Shown one piece after another: positions 27,060 to 36,987 of a stretch of DNA of 64,000 nucleotides. A model generated the notes under the pieces. It was not told where the DNA came from, did no database searches, and worked only from the letters and a program-made list of their open reading frames with translations. The translations under genes and the position numbers were made by a program. Position 1 is the first letter of the stretch. Every line of letters starts with the position of its first letter. The DNA lies in assembly GCA_001464735.1 (NCBI GenBank), contig LNDU01000056.1, positions 62,001 through 126,000 on the forward strand, given 5' to 3'. This DNA comes from Nitrospira sp. Ga0074138 (lineage in GTDB: Bacteria > Nitrospirota > Nitrospiria > Nitrospirales > Nitrospiraceae).

Positions 27060-28832
27060 CTACCAGCCAGCTCGTCCAAACATTTTCTCGAGGTCTGTGA
27101 TGCTGAGTCGGAAGGACGTTCTCCGCCCGTGCGGGCAGGTCGTGATCTCCCCTTCAGTACGCCAGTCCTCAATCAGAACCTTGATTTCTTCTGATTTCAT
27201 CGAGCGCCCGGCCCGAACCGCGCCGTGGCACGCCAACGATGCCAGGACCGATCGCACTCGTGCCTCCAGACTGGGAGCACTGTCCCATTGCGTGAGGTCA
27301 TCCAAAAGATCCTGCAGAAACGTTGTCGGATCGATCTTGCCGAGACCGACGGGCATTGCCCTGATCAAGACAGTTGAGGAACCAAAAGGTTCAATGTCCA
27401 CTCCCAACCGCTCCAGGTCATGCTGGTAACGCTGAAGCACCGCCGTTTGCAGTGGCGGCAGTTCGACCGGATCAGGGATCAATAAAGGCTGGGCCTGAAT
27501 ACCACGGGTCGTCCATGCGCGATATAGTCGCTCAAACAGAACCCGCTCATGAGCCGTGTGCTGATCGATCACCGTCAGGTCACCCCCGACTTGAGCGATG
27601 AGGAACGTCCGATTGATCTGCCCCAACGCAATCACCTCAGCGGAAGGCACTCGCGCGTAAGGCTCCGCCGCTTCGCTCACCAACGGCAATTGGGTTTCCT
27701 GGTTGGGCGACAGGGTTATCGATTCCGCTTCCACGGATCCGGCCACAGGGAGAGTGGTCACGATGGACCCCAAAATCCGTCGGACGGAGGACTCTACGAA
27801 CGGGGCCTTCCCAAGCTCATGGGTCTTTCCGCCGCTCAAGGCTTGGCGGACTGCCTGCCGTACGAGTTGGTGAATCATCTCGCTGTCAGAAAATCTCACT
27901 TCTCGTTTAGTTGGATGGACATTGACATCGAGACGGTCCGGGTCAATGTCCAGAAACAGCACGAATCGCGGGTGACTCCCCTTGGCAAGAAATGCCCCAT
28001 ACCCTTCGCCGACGGCATGAGACACCGCCACGTTGCGCACAGGACGACGGTTCACAAACAACTCTTGCGGAATGCGAGCAGGCTTTGCATGGACCGCACC
28101 CACAATGTACCCGCTGAGTTGGGCCCCGGGGACCGAAGCCTTGATCCGGAGACTTTGGTCGAGAAAGGTCCGCCGATAGACCTGCGCGATCCGATCATCA
28201 TCTGACGAAGCGGACGGGTAGTTGAGGATCTCCGCGCCATTATGCGACAAGCGGAAATGAATGGACGGCCAGGCGAGCGATGCCTGCTGGACGACCCGAC
28301 TGATATGCGAGAACTCCGTGATGGTCGACTTCAGGAACTTCTTCCGGGCCGGCTGATTGTGGAACAGCTCTGCGATTTCGATGCGTGTTCCCCGGACCGG
28401 AGGAGCGTCGGAGATCCTCCCGATCGCTCCCCCAACAACTTCCAACTCAGTTCCCACTTCGGCAAAACCAGTTGCCGTCCTCAGCCGAACATGGGCCACT
28501 GCGGCAATGCTTGGCAGCGCTTCGCCTCGAAACCCCATTGTTCGAATAGACCAGAGATCGAGGTCGGATCGGAGCTTGCTCGTGGCATGCCGCTGAAACG
28601 CAAGCGGGGCGTCTTCCTGAGTCATACCCTCCCCGTCATCGGTCACCCGAATCAAGGAGAGTCCTCCGTCCTTCACGTCGATCGTGATAGACCGACTTCC
28701 CGCATCGACGCTGTTTTCGAGAAGCTCTTTGACAACCGCCGCCGGACGTTCGACCACCTCTCCCGCGGCAATGCGACCGATGACCTCCTCTGGAAGAATA
28801 CAGATCCGACTACTGCCGTCGGTTTTCAGCAC
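27060..28832 (-). CDS. mutL: DNA mismatch repair protein MutL
   Basis: MutL couples mismatch recognition to strand incision. The 590-residue protein has the GHKL ATPase N-terminus (IAAGEVVERPAAVVKELLEN, DDGEGM, GFRGEALPSIA), the ring-closing transducer domain, and a C-terminal dimerisation domain that keeps the endonuclease motif (DQHTAHERVLFERL, matching DQHAx2Ex4E except A to T) and CPHGRR near the end. So it is of the nicking type, as expected in a genome without MutH. The C-terminal ACHGAVRAG block is also present. It lies upstream of miaA. Confidence 0.95.
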   Translation of the reverse strand: MLKTDGSSRICILPEEVIGRIAAGEVVERPAAVVKELLENSVDAGSRSITIDVKDGGLSLIRVTDDGEGMTQEDAPLAFQRHATSKLRSDLDLWSIRTMGFRGEALPSIAAVAHVRLRTATGFAEVGTELEVVGGAIGRISDAPPVRGTRIEIAELFHNQPARKKFLKSTITEFSHISRVVQQASLAWPSIHFRLSHNGAEILNYPSASSDDDRIAQVYRRTFLDQSLRIKASVPGAQLSGYIVGAVHAKPARIPQELFVNRRPVRNVAVSHAVGEGYGAFLAKGSHPRFVLFLDIDPDRLDVNVHPTKREVRFSDSEMIHQLVRQAVRQALSGGKTHELGKAPFVESSVRRILGSIVTTLPVAGSVEAESITLSPNQETQLPLVSEAAEPYARVPSAEVIALGQINRTFLIAQVGGDLTVIDQHTAHERVLFERLYRAWTTRGIQAQPLLIPDPVELPPLQTAVLQRYQHDLERLGVDIEPFGSSTVLIRAMPVGLGKIDPTTFLQDLLDDLTQWDSAPSLEARVRSVLASLACHGAVRAGRSMKSEEIKVLIEDWRTEGEITTCPHGRRTSFRLSITDLEKMFGRAGW

Positions 28833-28896
28833 GACACGATACTCCTCATGAGTGAGCGGGCGGTGATGAGGCGGGGACGTCGCGCCACGGCGACGA

Positions 28897-29658
28897 TCAT
28901 CGGATTTCGGCCAACTTATTCTTTGCTAGCTTTGATTCGTCCGATGAGGGAAACTCTTCCAGCACTCGCTTCAGACTCTTTCTTGACCTAACGAGATCAC
29001 CGGTCTCAGCCGTCGCCAAACCAAGCTTATACAGCGCCGCAGGCACCTTTTCGTTCCCTGGATATTCCGCCACAAGAGAGTCGAACGTGTGGATGGCCCG
29101 CCCATAGTCTTTGAAATTATAATACGATTCTCCCAACCAATAGTGAGCATTCGGAGTCAGAGACGTACCGGGAAAGTCCTTAATGAACCGTTGGAACCCT
29201 GCGACCGCAAGCTCGTACTTTCCATTGAGATAATCATTATAGGCCAGATTGAACGCGGATGTCGGCGTGATTCCAGACACCGTCCCCGTCGGCTCTACAG
29301 ATTGCGTCTGTTTGACCTGCCTGGAAGCGCGCGGCTCAGTCGGGGAATCCACCTTGGCAGATGCTTGGCTGGCGACCTCTTCCAGCTTTGCCAATCGGCT
29401 TTCAAGTTTTTGAAAGCGAGCTGCCAGGTCATCGAATCGCAACTTCGCTGGATCCGACTCCTTACTCCTCTCGATGGCATCCACTCGGCGCATCGCGCTA
29501 TCCACCCGTTGATGATCCTGATCCTGCGTTCGCGAGATCGTTGAGAGTTGATTGCGCATTTCCATGAAATCGGCATGCTTGGCACAGCCGGCGAGCAGGA
29601 TGGTCGATGCCAATAATCCCCATGCCGCAGAACGGAACACAAGTGTACGGACACACAT
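28897..29658 (-). CDS. cpoB: CpoB/YbgF-like Tol-Pal accessory protein (short paralogue)
   Basis: A 253-residue periplasmic or lipid-anchored protein: lipobox (ILLAGC), a helical coiled-coil stretch (residues about 30-90), then three C-terminal tetratricopeptide repeats (FNLAYNDYLNGKYELAVAGF, AHYWLGESYYNFKDYGRAI and a third). This is the YbgF/CpoB order; CpoB coordinates Tol-Pal with peptidoglycan synthesis at division. I chose the ATG at 29658 with GGAGGTG upstream. It is the last Tol-Pal gene and follows a longer paralogue by 4 nt. Confidence 0.82.
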   Translation of the reverse strand: MCVRTLVFRSAAWGLLASTILLAGCAKHADFMEMRNQLSTISRTQDQDHQRVDSAMRRVDAIERSKESDPAKLRFDDLAARFQKLESRLAKLEEVASQASAKVDSPTEPRASRQVKQTQSVEPTGTVSGITPTSAFNLAYNDYLNGKYELAVAGFQRFIKDFPGTSLTPNAHYWLGESYYNFKDYGRAIHTFDSLVAEYPGNEKVPAALYKLGLATAETGDLVRSRKSLKRVLEEFPSSDESKLAKNKLAEIR

Positions 29659-29662
29659 ATTG

Positions 29663-31063
29663 CTACCGCACCTCCTTGAGTTGCGCCAGTTTGTCCGAAG
29701 CCTTTCCCGCCTCAACAGTCTTCGGGTAGAGCGTGACGACCTGCTTGAATGCTGACGAAGCTCGCCTCTTGTCCTTCAGCGCCAAATACGCATATCCTTT
29801 TTTCAAGATGGCAGCGGGGACTTTTTCGCTACCAGGATAGTCGATCTCCACTTTATCGTAAGCATCGATCGCGCGTTGAAACTCTTTCTTGCCGAAGTAC
29901 GACTCTCCCAGCCAAAAGCGGGCATTCGGCGCAAGGGTGGAGTTTGGATACTCATCAAGAAATCCGGTGAATCCTTGCCGAGCGCCTTCCAAATCCCCAT
30001 CCCGAAAGAACCCTAACACCCGCTCATAACGAACCCGATCAGGTGGATCGGCGCTGGCCTGAGCCGGTTCAAACTTTGGTGCTTCTTGAGGAGGAACAAT
30101 CGTTGTCGAACCACTCGTCGTCTCTGACCCAGCAGACAACTTTGAGGCGTCCCCTCCTTCCATGATAGGCTCGTTGGGGCTTAACGCAGAATGGTGCCCC
30201 GGCTTGTGAGCCTGCTGAAGAAGAGCAGGCTTATTGGATACGTGCTCAAGAGTTTTCGCCAAGGCATCGATTCGCCCGTCCTGATCATCCAGACGAGCCG
30301 TGACCTTTTTCCCAACAGCTTCAAGCGCCTTTGTGATAGAGACCACACTTCGGTTAACATCCTCCGCATGAGTCGCGGTCGCTTTTGAATCGCCATCGAT
30401 CCTCGACGTCAGGTGCTTGATAACCTGCTCATGGTCGACCACGCGATCATTGAGTCCGGTCAGCGCCTCTCGAAACCCCGTCAGCGCCTGATTGAACTGT
30501 GTGAACTTTTGAGAGATCTGTTCAATCTTATTGTGGTGCTCGGCCAACTCTTTTTGATGCCCTTCCAGCTTAACATCGACGCGTTTTGTCAACCCCTCGT
30601 TCGTGCGCTGGACGACATCAATGACCTCTTTTTTCAACGCCTCCATGGTCTTCGATAGTTCGTCGAGCCGGGCTGACACCTTCACGTCCTGCGTCTCGAA
30701 GCTCTTCTGCATCCACAGATACCGTGTGCTACTGTCGGCTTCGAGCTTAGCCGCCAATTGTTCCAGCTTTTTGGTCTGCTGCTCCAACTGGGCTGACCGA
30801 TGCTTGAAGTCCTCCTGCTTGCCCTGGAGCTCTCGTGCCTGGTTCAGAGCCTTTTCCAGTTCTCCGCGTAGCTGCGGCAGTTCCTGTTCGCGTAAGGTTG
30901 AAAGTTCCTGGCTCTGCCTGGCTCTGGTCTGGGACAGCTGCTGTTGAAGATCTTTTTCCGCTTTTTTCAGGTCGAACTGCTGCGCGACACACCCGGGCAG
31001 AATGAGACCGCCCACAGCAATGCTGAGTAGCACACCATGCGCGGTTCGTAGTTGAAACATCAT
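29663..31063 (-). CDS. CpoB/YbgF-like protein with long coiled coil (long paralogue)
   Basis: A 466-residue lipoprotein (lipobox near LILPGC) with a very long helical coiled coil from about residue 30 to 290, a Pro/Ser/Thr-rich spacer, and at the C-terminus the same three TPR-like repeats as the downstream gene (RVLGFFRDGDLEGARQGF, ARFWLGESYFGKKEFQRAI, GYAYLALKDKRRASSAF). The two genes look like a duplication in which one copy gained or kept an extended stalk. The stalk could span much of the periplasm. It lies between pal and the shorter paralogue. Confidence 0.78.
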   Translation of the reverse strand: MMFQLRTAHGVLLSIAVGGLILPGCVAQQFDLKKAEKDLQQQLSQTRARQSQELSTLREQELPQLRGELEKALNQARELQGKQEDFKHRSAQLEQQTKKLEQLAAKLEADSSTRYLWMQKSFETQDVKVSARLDELSKTMEALKKEVIDVVQRTNEGLTKRVDVKLEGHQKELAEHHNKIEQISQKFTQFNQALTGFREALTGLNDRVVDHEQVIKHLTSRIDGDSKATATHAEDVNRSVVSITKALEAVGKKVTARLDDQDGRIDALAKTLEHVSNKPALLQQAHKPGHHSALSPNEPIMEGGDASKLSAGSETTSGSTTIVPPQEAPKFEPAQASADPPDRVRYERVLGFFRDGDLEGARQGFTGFLDEYPNSTLAPNARFWLGESYFGKKEFQRAIDAYDKVEIDYPGSEKVPAAILKKGYAYLALKDKRRASSAFKQVVTLYPKTVEAGKASDKLAQLKEVR

Positions 31064-31127
31064 GTCCTGAGATCCAAACGATCACCTACGATCAGGTTAC
31101 GTTCAGGCAAGCGGCGCGATCAGCTCA

Positions 31128-31841
31128 CTACTTTCCTGTCTTGACAACGAGATGTCCACGGCGATTCTGCGAGTAACACGATTCTGTATGTTCTGTGCAG
31201 AACGGCCGTTCTTTGCCGTAGGAGACGACCGACAAATACGTGGGAGCCACTCCCAGCTCGACGAGATAATTCCGAACGGCCTTCGCGCGCTTCTCACCCA
31301 GCACCAAATTGTACGCTGAGGTGCCGCGATCATCACAATGGCCTTCGATTTTCAGCTGTGCGTTCGGATTCGATCTGGCCCATTCCGCATCACCGGCCAA
31401 GGCATGACGTCCCTCATCAGTGACTGAAAAACTGTCGTACGCGAAAAAGACATCCCGAAGTCCAGCTGCGACCGAAGCCACCTGCTCCGCACGAATTTCA
31501 GCCAACTGGCGGGCGACCGCGCCGGAATCCGCTTTGGCAACCATCGCGTTGGCATGGCCGGCACCGACTGGACTCCCTGCATTACCGGCATGTCCGCCCA
31601 ACCGTTCTTCCGAAGGATTGCGGTCTAACCCCCGTAAGTTGTTCGACTCATCACTTCTAGAAAACGACGTATCGGGAAAACTTGAACCCGTTCCGTCTTT
31701 GCTTCCCCTTCCCTTGGCTGTCTCGTCTTGCGACGCCTGCATATCGCCCCCAGATCGAACCGCCTTCTTGGAACATGCTGGCATTCCCAGTACGATGACA
31801 CCAAGGATCAACGGCAGATAGCTGACTGGTATTTTTTTCAT
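31128..31841 (-). CDS. pal: Peptidoglycan-associated lipoprotein Pal
   Basis: Pal is the outer-membrane lipoprotein of Tol-Pal that binds peptidoglycan. The 237-residue protein has a lipobox (GMPAC), a Ser/Gly-rich linker of about 100 residues, and a C-terminal OmpA-like domain with VFFAYDSFSV, LKIEGHCDDRGTSAYNLVLG and EKRAKAVRNYL, which includes the diaminopimelate-binding Asp and Arg. The linker is long for Pal. The gene follows tolB. Confidence 0.92.
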   Translation of the reverse strand: MKKIPVSYLPLILGVIVLGMPACSKKAVRSGGDMQASQDETAKGRGSKDGTGSSFPDTSFSRSDESNNLRGLDRNPSEERLGGHAGNAGSPVGAGHANAMVAKADSGAVARQLAEIRAEQVASVAAGLRDVFFAYDSFSVTDEGRHALAGDAEWARSNPNAQLKIEGHCDDRGTSAYNLVLGEKRAKAVRNYLVELGVAPTYLSVVSYGKERPFCTEHTESCYSQNRRGHLVVKTGK

Positions 31842-31920
31842 TGGATTCCTTCCCTCCTGTGAAATACCGTCCCTTTTTCTTACAACCTAGGACGATTGCC
31901 GTCAATGCCTTCCTGGAAAT

Positions 31921-33261
31921 TTACGAGGCTGGGGACCAGGACGGCGCGCTATTGTGAGTGCCGGTGAACGTAATGCGCTCGAGGTCTTTACCGTCCGCAT
32001 CGATCATATAGATCTGACTCTTCCCTTCCACCGTCGAGCTGAACACGAGATGCCGTCCATCTGGAGACCAGGACGGAGAATCATCTACTCCCAGTCCTGT
32101 CGTTAATTGTAGACGTTTCTGACCATCGGGAGTGATCACACAGAGTTTGTACTCTTTTTTGGGAGTCCGGCACACGTAGGCAATCCAATTTCCTCGAGGA
32201 GACCAGGCCGGCGCTGCATTATAGTCTCCCTCGAACGTCAATCGACGTACATTGGATCCATCGGCACTCATGAGAAAAATTTGTGGCCCACCGCTCCGAT
32301 CAGACGTAAATACGAGCTCCCGGCCCGAGGGAGACCACGAGGGCGACAAGTCCCCGGCCGCATGTGTCGTCAGTCGTTGAACGGCTTTCGTCTTAGTATC
32401 CAAACGGTACAATTCGGCATTTCCTTCATGACTTGATGAGTAGGCCAGTGAATTCCCATCGGGAGAGAGAACCGGAGTGATGTTCAACCCTCCTTGTGCG
32501 ACGAGGGTCCACCGCTTTCCCGTGGCCAGCTCAATCATGTCGATATCCTGCGTGTTCCGATTGCGGTACGTCGTGAAGACCAGAAATCGGCGATCCGGCG
32601 ACCAGCGTGGCATCAGATTCAAGAACCCGTCGGCCGTCAGCTGACGCGGATCGTATCCGTCGTAATCCATCACGAATAACTCGCGAGCCGTCCCCAACTC
32701 CGAAACGTAGGCGATCTTCGTCCGGGCAATTCCCGGCTCGCCCGTATAGCGAAAGACCAACTCATCAGCAAAGCGATGGGCCATGAGGCGGGCGACCGAT
32801 GTCGAACCAACATAGCGTTTCCCGCCCACGACTTCATTACTCCCGGCGTCATACACATAGCCATCCATGCTGAGATCAACATCCTTGTTCCCACTTTTCA
32901 TCCCCGCTTGACCCCACACAATGACGGACACTCCATTCTCGGCGGCTTGTTTGAAGGAGGGATCAGGTTCCGCCCCGAGATGACCGACCTTAATGCCAAG
33001 ACTCGGCAAATCGACAAGCGCAAAGACCAGCGAGCGCCGCACGTCCGCCTTGAGCACGTCTTCAATCCGCGTGCCCAGCTTCACACGAGCCTCAGGTGAC
33101 TCCGATCCACCCAGGTTCTCAATCCCTGCGATTCCAAGTGGAATTTTTTGGAAATCCTGTCTGGTGGCTTCAAGAAAGACGTCGGCGGCACCGGATTCAA
33201 TGATCCACGCCACGCCGATCGATACACACAGGCTGACGAACACAACAACTCGAAACGTCAT
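31921..33261 (-). CDS. tolB: Tol-Pal translocation protein TolB
   Basis: TolB is the periplasmic beta-propeller that links TolA with Pal. The 446-residue protein has a signal peptide (VVFVSLCVSIGVAWI), the N-terminal alpha/beta domain, and a six-bladed propeller with repeats such as MPRWSPDRRFLVFT, TPVLSPDGNSLAYS, SPSWSPSGRELVFTSDRSG and the last NSAPSWSPAS. This is the normal TolB length and architecture. It starts 3 nt after the tolA-like stop. Confidence 0.95.
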   Translation of the reverse strand: MTFRVVVFVSLCVSIGVAWIIESGAADVFLEATRQDFQKIPLGIAGIENLGGSESPEARVKLGTRIEDVLKADVRRSLVFALVDLPSLGIKVGHLGAEPDPSFKQAAENGVSVIVWGQAGMKSGNKDVDLSMDGYVYDAGSNEVVGGKRYVGSTSVARLMAHRFADELVFRYTGEPGIARTKIAYVSELGTARELFVMDYDGYDPRQLTADGFLNLMPRWSPDRRFLVFTTYRNRNTQDIDMIELATGKRWTLVAQGGLNITPVLSPDGNSLAYSSSHEGNAELYRLDTKTKAVQRLTTHAAGDLSPSWSPSGRELVFTSDRSGGPQIFLMSADGSNVRRLTFEGDYNAAPAWSPRGNWIAYVCRTPKKEYKLCVITPDGQKRLQLTTGLGVDDSPSWSPDGRHLVFSSTVEGKSQIYMIDADGKDLERITFTGTHNSAPSWSPAS

Positions 33262-33264
33262 GGT

Positions 33265-34320
33265 TTATCCTTGTGGCTCTCCGACGGTAAAGGTGAAGTG
33301 AGCATCAAAATACAGATCCGTGATATCAGCTGGAAACATCGGCAATGGGTTTGCGCTGAGAACAGCCCGTTTCCCGGCCAAATCATAGTACTCGTTTCCC
33401 GACGTTTGCTCGATCGCCACACCGGTGACCGATCCGTTCTTATGAAGTCTGAACTGTACGACCACGACGTAAGCATGGCTGGTCAGATCCATGGGCGGGG
33501 CATTCCAAGCATTGCTGATTCGTTGTCGCACAAGCGCAAGATAAGCATTGGAGCCCGGAGCCATCCCTGGAACCTTCAATGTGGCGTCGACAGCCTTGGC
33601 ACTCTGTATCTTCGCTTCAAGCTGAGGCACAGGCTTTGACGGCACGTCTACGGGTGGTGCTGCCTTGGGAACCTCAAGCGTCTTGATCTTCTTCAATTCC
33701 TCGTCCAATTCCTTCGCCAGATCTTCCGTCAAGGATGAAGACTGAGGAGAGGTAACCAGCTTTTTTTGCGTTGCCTCCTTTGCTTCCGTCACAACCGGTA
33801 CATCTGGCAGCTTCATTACCGGTGATTTTCTCGGCTTGTCCTCCCGGCTGATGTCCCCATGCTTGGGAGCATCCGGAGGCAACTCAATATCTTTCATAAT
33901 ATCGCGCATGAGATCATTCGACGGTTTGGCTAGAGCCACCGGAGGAGGAACAGGTGCTGCCACCACAGGCGGAAGCGAGACGGGTGCCGTTTTCACAGGA
34001 GGAGCAGATTTAGGCTGTTCAATGAGTTTGGGACGCTCAAGAGCTTTGGATTGCTCGATAGGCTTCGTCTGCTGTACCGGCTTGGGCTGTTCGACCTCTT
34101 TCTTAATCGGCTGACTTTTCTGAGGTTCAACGGCTTTCTCCGGAAGCGTCGGCAGACTCGCAAGGGAAATCTCCATCGACGCCAGAGGCCGCTCGACATG
34201 TCTTGGCAGTCGAACCCAACCCACCAGTGCCAGTATGCCAATATGCAGGACCAGAGAAACGACGACAGCAAAGCCCAAGCGACGAGTCAGTGTCGCCTGC
34301 CATTCATCATCCGAAACCAT
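33265..34320 (-). CDS. tolA: TolA/TonB-like envelope energy-transfer protein
   Basis: The 351-residue protein has one N-terminal membrane helix (AVVVSLVLHIGILALVGWV), a long Pro/Lys-rich periplasmic stretch (PKPVQQTKPIEQSK and similar), and a C-terminal TonB/TolA domain (LVRQRISNAWNAPPM, VVVQFRLHKNGSVTGVAIE). Position in the operon supports TolA. I start at the ATG at 34320; the frame is open to a GTG at 34398 that overlaps tolR, so a longer form is possible. The helix has the SHLS-like His (VLHIG) that contacts TolQ/TolR. Confidence 0.87.
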   Translation of the reverse strand: MVSDDEWQATLTRRLGFAVVVSLVLHIGILALVGWVRLPRHVERPLASMEISLASLPTLPEKAVEPQKSQPIKKEVEQPKPVQQTKPIEQSKALERPKLIEQPKSAPPVKTAPVSLPPVVAAPVPPPVALAKPSNDLMRDIMKDIELPPDAPKHGDISREDKPRKSPVMKLPDVPVVTEAKEATQKKLVTSPQSSSLTEDLAKELDEELKKIKTLEVPKAAPPVDVPSKPVPQLEAKIQSAKAVDATLKVPGMAPGSNAYLALVRQRISNAWNAPPMDLTSHAYVVVVQFRLHKNGSVTGVAIEQTSGNEYYDLAGKRAVLSANPLPMFPADITDLYFDAHFTFTVGEPQG

Positions 34321-34363
34321 GCCGGCTGATGCCCAAGCCTGCACCGTGGACCTTATCCTACTA

Positions 34364-34804
34364 CTAATTGTGTTGGGATGGTGTACCCTCACTGACACGT
34401 TCAGGTCCGGTGGGATCAGTCACCATGCCAAGTTTCTCGATACCGGCTTTTTTGACTCCATCCATCACCTGAACCACGATTCCATATGGCACATCCCGGT
34501 CAGCACGCAAATACACGGACACATCGGCATGCTCTGTTTTCATCATTCGCAGCTTTCGCTCCAACTGAGCGACGCTCACCGGATCCTTGTCGAGATACAG
34601 GCGTTGATCCTTTTCGATCGTGAGCACCGCTCGGATCTCCGGCTTGATCGTGTTCGACGCGGAAGTCGGCAATTTGATATCCATGCCTCGATAAAGCATC
34701 GGCGCCGTGACCATAAAGATCACAAGAAGTACCAGCACCACGTCCACAAGCGGAATCACGTTGATTTCCGCTAAAAATCGGCGCTGCCTCGTCTCAAACA
34801 TCAT
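34364..34804 (-). CDS. tolR: Tol-Pal/ExbD-type protein TolR
   Basis: A 146-residue single-pass membrane protein: one N-terminal helix ([20 protein letters not shown]) with the Asp used for proton flow, followed by the ExbD/TolR periplasmic domain ([32 protein letters not shown]). Its start overlaps the tolQ stop by 4 nt (ATGA), typical of coupled subunits. Confidence 0.93.
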   Translation of the reverse strand: MMFETRQRRFLAEINVIPLVDVVLVLLVIFMVTAPMLYRGMDIKLPTSASNTIKPEIRAVLTIEKDQRLYLDKDPVSVAQLERKLRMMKTEHADVSVYLRADRDVPYGIVVQVMDGVKKAGIEKLGMVTDPTGPERVSEGTPSQHN

Positions 34805-35502
34805 CCCTTCGCTCCGACGGAGACTGGAGCGACAGGTTTCGTTTGGGCTGGAATCAAGGCCAGGAGCTCCACCACAACCGAATCCATATGCATGGCGGCA
34901 CGTCTGATACGCACGAGAAAATAATTATAGGCAATGACGGCTGGAATCGCAGCAAACAATCCGGCTGCGGTCGCGATCAAGGCTTCGGAAACGCCGGGTG
35001 CCACCGCCGCAATACTGGCTGTCCCTTGGGTGCCGATTTCCCGGAATGAATCGATGATTCCCATCACCGTTCCAAGGAGGCCCACGAACGGGCAGATATT
35101 TCCGGTCGTCGCAAGAAACGGAAGAAACGATTCCAACTTGGCGATTTGCCCCTGCGCAAGATGGGCCGCCGTCCGTTCCATCACATGTCGATCATAGGCG
35201 ACGGAACCGTTTTGATTCATCTCGGTGGGAAGGTAGCCGATCCGTTGAATCACGGCATGAAAGATCTTTGCGCAGGGACTCCCTATTGTCTGTTGCGCAT
35301 GCCGAGTCACGTCTTCCACATCTCTGGCCCGCAGCAACAAGGTCATAAAATGACGGTCCCTTGCATCAGCAGTGCGAAACACGGCCAACTTGTAGAAGAT
35401 GATGGCCCAGGACGCAACGGAAAAGCAGACCAGGAGGACGAGGACCACCTTGGATACGATCCCGAGCGACAGAATAACTCCCAGTGGTCCGGTTTGAAAC
35501 AT
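34801..35502 (-). CDS. tolQ: Tol-Pal/ExbB-type proton channel TolQ
   Basis: The 233-residue protein has three membrane helices ([60 protein letters not shown]) and the family blocks that bind TolR. It is the first gene of the Tol-Pal operon; two tRNA genes lie directly upstream on the same strand. A GGAGGG stretch lies upstream of the start but at a long distance. Confidence 0.94.
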   Translation of the reverse strand: MFQTGPLGVILSLGIVSKVVLVLLVCFSVASWAIIFYKLAVFRTADARDRHFMTLLLRARDVEDVTRHAQQTIGSPCAKIFHAVIQRIGYLPTEMNQNGSVAYDRHVMERTAAHLAQGQIAKLESFLPFLATTGNICPFVGLLGTVMGIIDSFREIGTQGTASIAAVAPGVSEALIATAAGLFAAIPAVIAYNYFLVRIRRAAMHMDSVVVELLALIPAQTKPVAPVSVGAKG

Positions 35503-35576
35503 ACGAGTCTCTACTCTCCCTCCTCAGCGTTCATGATTTCTTGGCAAAATGGATTGTACCAAAACTTTGAAGAAAA

Positions 35577-35654
35577 TGGCGGGGCCGACGGGATTTGAAC
35601 CCGCGACCTCCAGATTGACAATCTGGCGTCCTAACCAGGCTGAACGACGGCCCC
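35577..35654 (-). tRNA. tRNA-Asp (GTC)
   Basis: The minus strand folds as a full cloverleaf: acceptor GGGGCCG/CGGCCCC, D-arm GTTC/GGAC, anticodon stem CCAGA/TCTGG around TTGTCAA (anticodon GTC), T-arm GCGGG/CCCGT with TTCAAAT, discriminator G and encoded CCA. Confidence 0.96.
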
Positions 35655-35790
35655 GCAAAGTCTATCGATGGCAGAACAACAGCACGACAAGACAAAACCG
35701 GTGGTCGCCGATCCATATCCTGCACATAGGAACAGATCCTCCGCGCAGCAAGCACACATCCTGTCTCTGCGTACCACTACTTTTTCTACA

Positions 35791-35866
35791 TGGTAGGCGG
35801 AACAGGGATTGAACCTGTGACCTCTGCCTTGTAAGGGCAGCGCTCTCCCAACTGAGCTATCCGCCC
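35791..35866 (-). tRNA. tRNA-Val (TAC)
   Basis: Minus strand: acceptor GGGCGGA/TCCGCCT, D-stem GCTC/GAGC, anticodon stem CTGCC/GGCAG around CTTACAA (anticodon TAC), T-stem ACAGG/CCTGT with TTCAATC, discriminator A and encoded CCA. It lies 136 nt upstream of tRNA-Asp; they may be co-transcribed. Confidence 0.96.
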
Positions 35867-35965
35867 GATTTTCTTGGCAACCGCTGCGGAGGGTATCAAG
35901 TCCATGATTCCTTGTCAACGGGTTCACGTACCGTTTATTCAACTTCACGCTATGCTGATTCCTAA

Positions 35966-36922
35966 CTATTTGCGCTTCGTAGAAATTTCCACACCTGGCC
36001 CCCGTCGACCGCGCTGTCGCGGAAAGTATCGGCGATGGACGTGCCGTAACCGGCTGCCTTCCACATGCGTATAGATTTGAGTCGTCGCGATGTCTGCATG
36101 CCCCAACATGGATTGCACGACTCGCAGATCAGCTCCACCTTCTAGCAGATGCGTGGCAAAAGAATGCCGCAGCATGTGCGGCGAGATCGGCTTGAAAATA
36201 CCCGCACGTCGTGCTCGCTGCAGCAGCAGTTTCCAAAATGCCTGTCGCGTGAGTCCTCGTCCTCGCCGGCTGATGAACAGGACGCGGGACGATCGCCCTT
36301 TGAGGAGAGTGGGTCTCACATATTGCACGTACTCAACCAACATCGTGCCCGCAGTCTGTCCGATCGGAACGACTCGCTCCTTGGCACCTTTCCCCATGAC
36401 TCGCACACAGCCCAGGTTCACGTCGATCTGCGAAAGACTGAGCCCGACAAGCTCCGACACCCGCAGCCCCGCTGCATACAGCAGTTCCAGCATCACGCGA
36501 TCGCGTTGATCCTCGGCGCGATCACGAGCCGGCAACTCCAGCAGCGCCGTTATTTCCTGGTGCGTCAACGTCTTCGGCAATCGAACCGGCCGATGCGCCA
36601 CCGTCATATCACGGAGAGGACTGGTCTCCACGAGGTGTTCCCGAACCAGAAAGCGATACCACCCTCGCATGGCAGAGATTAGACGAGCAATCGATGAAGC
36701 CGCGAGAGCCTCCCGTTTGAGCGATGCGAGAAACGACCGTATGATGTGCGGGAGAACAGGGGCTCCTATGCTGAGCTGATGCTGCATCAGGTATCGCTGC
36801 AAACGAAAGAGGTCGCGTCGGTAAGACTGAAGCGTATTCGTCGCCAGCCCGCCTTCAACCCGCAGCTCACTGAGATATCGTTCAAGCAGAGGGTCCGGTA
36901 ATGGTGCGGTTGGTTCAGCCAT
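35966..36922 (-). CDS. Tyrosine recombinase XerC/XerD
   Basis: Xer recombinases resolve chromosome dimers at dif. The 318-residue protein has an N-terminal SAM-like core-binding domain and a C-terminal catalytic domain with Arg in AAGLRVSELVGL, Lys after VRVMGKGAKERVVPIG, HxxR in HMLRHSFATHL, GHADIATTQIYTHV (His and the nucleophilic Tyr). All catalytic residues are present and the length fits chromosomal Xer. Start is the ATG at 36922 or a TTG nine codons upstream. Which of XerC or XerD it is cannot be decided. It is transcribed away from the 37047 gene. Confidence 0.92.
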   Translation of the reverse strand: MAEPTAPLPDPLLERYLSELRVEGGLATNTLQSYRRDLFRLQRYLMQHQLSIGAPVLPHIIRSFLASLKREALAASSIARLISAMRGWYRFLVREHLVETSPLRDMTVAHRPVRLPKTLTHQEITALLELPARDRAEDQRDRVMLELLYAAGLRVSELVGLSLSQIDVNLGCVRVMGKGAKERVVPIGQTAGTMLVEYVQYVRPTLLKGRSSRVLFISRRGRGLTRQAFWKLLLQRARRAGIFKPISPHMLRHSFATHLLEGGADLRVVQSMLGHADIATTQIYTHVEGSRLRHVHRRYFPRQRGRRGPGVEISTKRK

Positions 36923-36987
36923 GGTGGTCGGAGAATGGACTATAGCCAACTCACTTCATCAGTACAATGATGCCGCTGTAGTTCTCC

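Noticed and set aside
29663..31063. Long coiled-coil protein as a phage tail-tape or SMC-like gene
   Set aside because: Lipobox, C-terminal TPRs and the Tol-Pal operon position identify it as a CpoB-like protein.
35577..35866. tRNA genes plus the nearby Xer recombinase as an integrated element with attachment sites
   Set aside because: The Xer is of chromosomal type with standard length, both tRNAs are complete, and no repeated tRNA end was seen nearby.
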